Program-made: the position numbers and the translations under genes | Shown here: positions 63,193 to 64,000 of the stretch, piece by piece | Layout: each line of letters starts with the position of its first letter | Position numbering within the stretch: the first letter of the stretch is position 1 | NCBI GenBank assembly: GCA_028687585.1 | Contig: JAQTZV010000018.1 | Coordinates: forward strand, 1 to 64,000 | Direction: 5' to 3' | Source of the DNA: Desulfuromonadaceae bacterium | GTDB lineage: Bacteria > Desulfobacterota > Desulfuromonadia > Geobacterales > Pseudopelobacteraceae | Length of the DNA: 64,000 nt | Notes under the pieces: model-generated | The model's input: only the letters and a program-made list of their open reading frames with translations | The model's database searches: none | Told to the model about the DNA's origin: nothing

Positions 63193-64000
63193 TCACTGAA
63201 CAAAGAGATGCTGCTGCGTCATACATAACTCCATATGCCGAACAACCGGTTCAAGCTCTTTCTGGTACTCTTCCAGGGCATCGCACCCCTCTTTTATACT
63301 TCTGGAAATCGCTTTACCCGCTTTGTACCCGGTATCGATGGCGGGAGCAATCCCTTCGCCATCGAGGTAGATAATTCCCGCCGCGCCCCCGGCAATCAGA
63401 ACTCGATCCTTCCCGAAGTAAGGGGGCTGTATTTTTATGGCACACCCCTCATCCCATTGCATGGCTCCGAGAACCACCCGGAACTCATTCGCCAGAAACG
63501 CTTCCAAATTTTTCATGCAGACCTTGAGATTGCGCCCTTTCAATCCGCCGACGCACAAAGCAAGCGTATCATCCTTTCGATGAACGATGGACATGATGTC
63601 CCCAAAGTCGCGATCGCGAAAGACATAGCAGATGCTGTCCTGAAGGCTTCCCATATCTGCAACCCAGTAATACCTCTGATAGTTCCCGAGAATGGGAGAA
63701 GGTTGCTCCGCGAACGAGGGTTCAAGAACATTCTTTACCCGTGAGTCGGGACCGTCCGCTGCCACCAGGTAGGAGCAGTAGACATGACTGTCCCCTTTGG
63801 AACTCTCGGACAGTCGCACCTTGTACTTGCCGTTTTCCTCGGAGAAGTCGATTAGTTCACAGTTGTCCCTAAAACTTGCTCCCGATTTCTGCAGCAGCCA
63901 GTAATCGAATTTGTCTCGCCAGGCATTCAGATATTCCTGAGGGAAGCTCTGCCCGTCCTTTGGAATTTCCATGATATTGGTGGAAAATCCCTCTTCCCTG
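63193..64000 (-). CDS. FAD-dependent geranylgeranyl-reductase-like oxidoreductase (partial, 5' end outside window)
   Basis: The frame is open to the right edge, so the N-terminus with the FAD-binding motif lies outside. The visible 269 residues include QEYLNAWRDKFDYWLLQKSG, LVAADGPDSRVKNVL, and GGAAGIIYLDGEGIAPAIDTGYKAGKAISRSI, all typical of the geranylgeranyl-reductase/FixC family and shared with the protein at 25758. It ends 73 bp before the first FAD oxidase gene and is probably the upstream member of that operon. It may link ETF or the Fe-S protein to quinone. Confidence 0.8.
   Translation of the reverse strand, partial: REEGFSTNIMEIPKDGQSFPQEYLNAWRDKFDYWLLQKSGASFRDNCELIDFSEENGKYKVRLSESSKGDSHVYCSYLVAADGPDSRVKNVLEPSFAEQPSPILGNYQRYYWVADMGSLQDSICYVFRDRDFGDIMSIVHRKDDTLALCVGGLKGRNLKVCMKNLEAFLANEFRVVLGAMQWDEGCAIKIQPPYFGKDRVLIAGGAAGIIYLDGEGIAPAIDTGYKAGKAISRSIKEGCDALEEYQKELEPVVRHMELCMTQQHLFVQ

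Noticed and set aside
1..64000. CRISPR arrays, tRNA or rRNA genes, intact insertion sequences
   Set aside because: No regularly spaced short repeats, cloverleaf sequences, rRNA segments or transposase-like frames were seen on either strand.

Overview
The window looks like chromosomal DNA of an anaerobic, metal-reducing deltaproteobacterium of the Geobacter type. The clues are giant multiheme c-type cytochromes that mix CxxCH with CxxxxCH motifs (a pattern characteristic of Geobacter), tungsten-type aldehyde:ferredoxin oxidoreductase, many ferredoxin and ETF modules, and sigma-54 regulation. No species can be named from the sequence alone.

Region 1 (1-12336, + strand) is an extracellular electron-transfer operon. 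It holds the tail of one multiheme cytochrome, a heme lipoprotein, an NHL/Ig-like/dockerin-like secreted protein, a small lipoprotein, a cytochrome with 33 CxxCH and 7 CxxxxCH motifs that grew by an internal 1,077-bp tandem duplication, and a glycine-rich/multiheme fusion. A 20-bp-arm palindromic terminator closes it. Region 2 (12443-17839, - strand) holds a GAF/sigma-54 activator, FlgM, a patch of decayed genes (MFS transporter, molybdopterin enzyme) and a secreted Cache protein.

Region 3 (17935-44853, - strand) is a long catabolic and redox block. In transcription order it holds: a CaiB-type CoA-transferase; an old-yellow-enzyme/Fe-S reductase; an amidohydrolase; a thiolase-fold protein without the nucleophilic Cys plus its DUF35 partner; an enoyl-CoA hydratase; an acyl-CoA dehydrogenase; a four-gene envelope set (DUF1302 barrel, DUF1329, YCF48-like, RND/MMPL pump); acetoacetyl-CoA thiolase; 3-oxoacid CoA-transferase; flavin and ferredoxin redox proteins; a 951-residue NuoG/GltD/NuoF-like protein; a chemoreceptor; and a fumarate-reductase-like flavoprotein.

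Region 4 (44854-46884) is AT-rich. It carries a chimeric MerR-TetR regulator divergent from the CaiB gene, and a second TetR regulator. Region 5 (47017-64000, - strand) contains a 3-methylcrotonyl-CoA-type route (biotin carboxylase, carboxyltransferase, methylglutaconyl-CoA hydratase, HMG-CoA lyase), aldehyde oxidoreductase, acyl-CoA ligase and ETF. Upstream lie a CCG-type Fe-S oxidoreductase, two VAO-type flavin oxidases and a geranylgeranyl-reductase-like flavoprotein cut by the window edge.

The genes fit together as an anaerobic route for a hydrophobic, probably beta-branched or isoprenoid-like compound. Oxidation by the flavin enzymes, aldehyde oxidoreductase and ligase would lead to acyl-CoA; an aldolytic module and a carboxylation module would deal with branching; HMG-CoA lyase would give acetoacetate, and the CoA-transferase and thiolase would give acetyl-CoA. 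Electrons would leave through ETF and ferredoxin, perhaps finally through the cytochromes. Four copies of one 18-bp palindrome (43511, 44973, 45232, 58178) next to promoters of the two blocks and of the chimeric regulator suggest a single regulon. The actual substrate cannot be read from the sequence.
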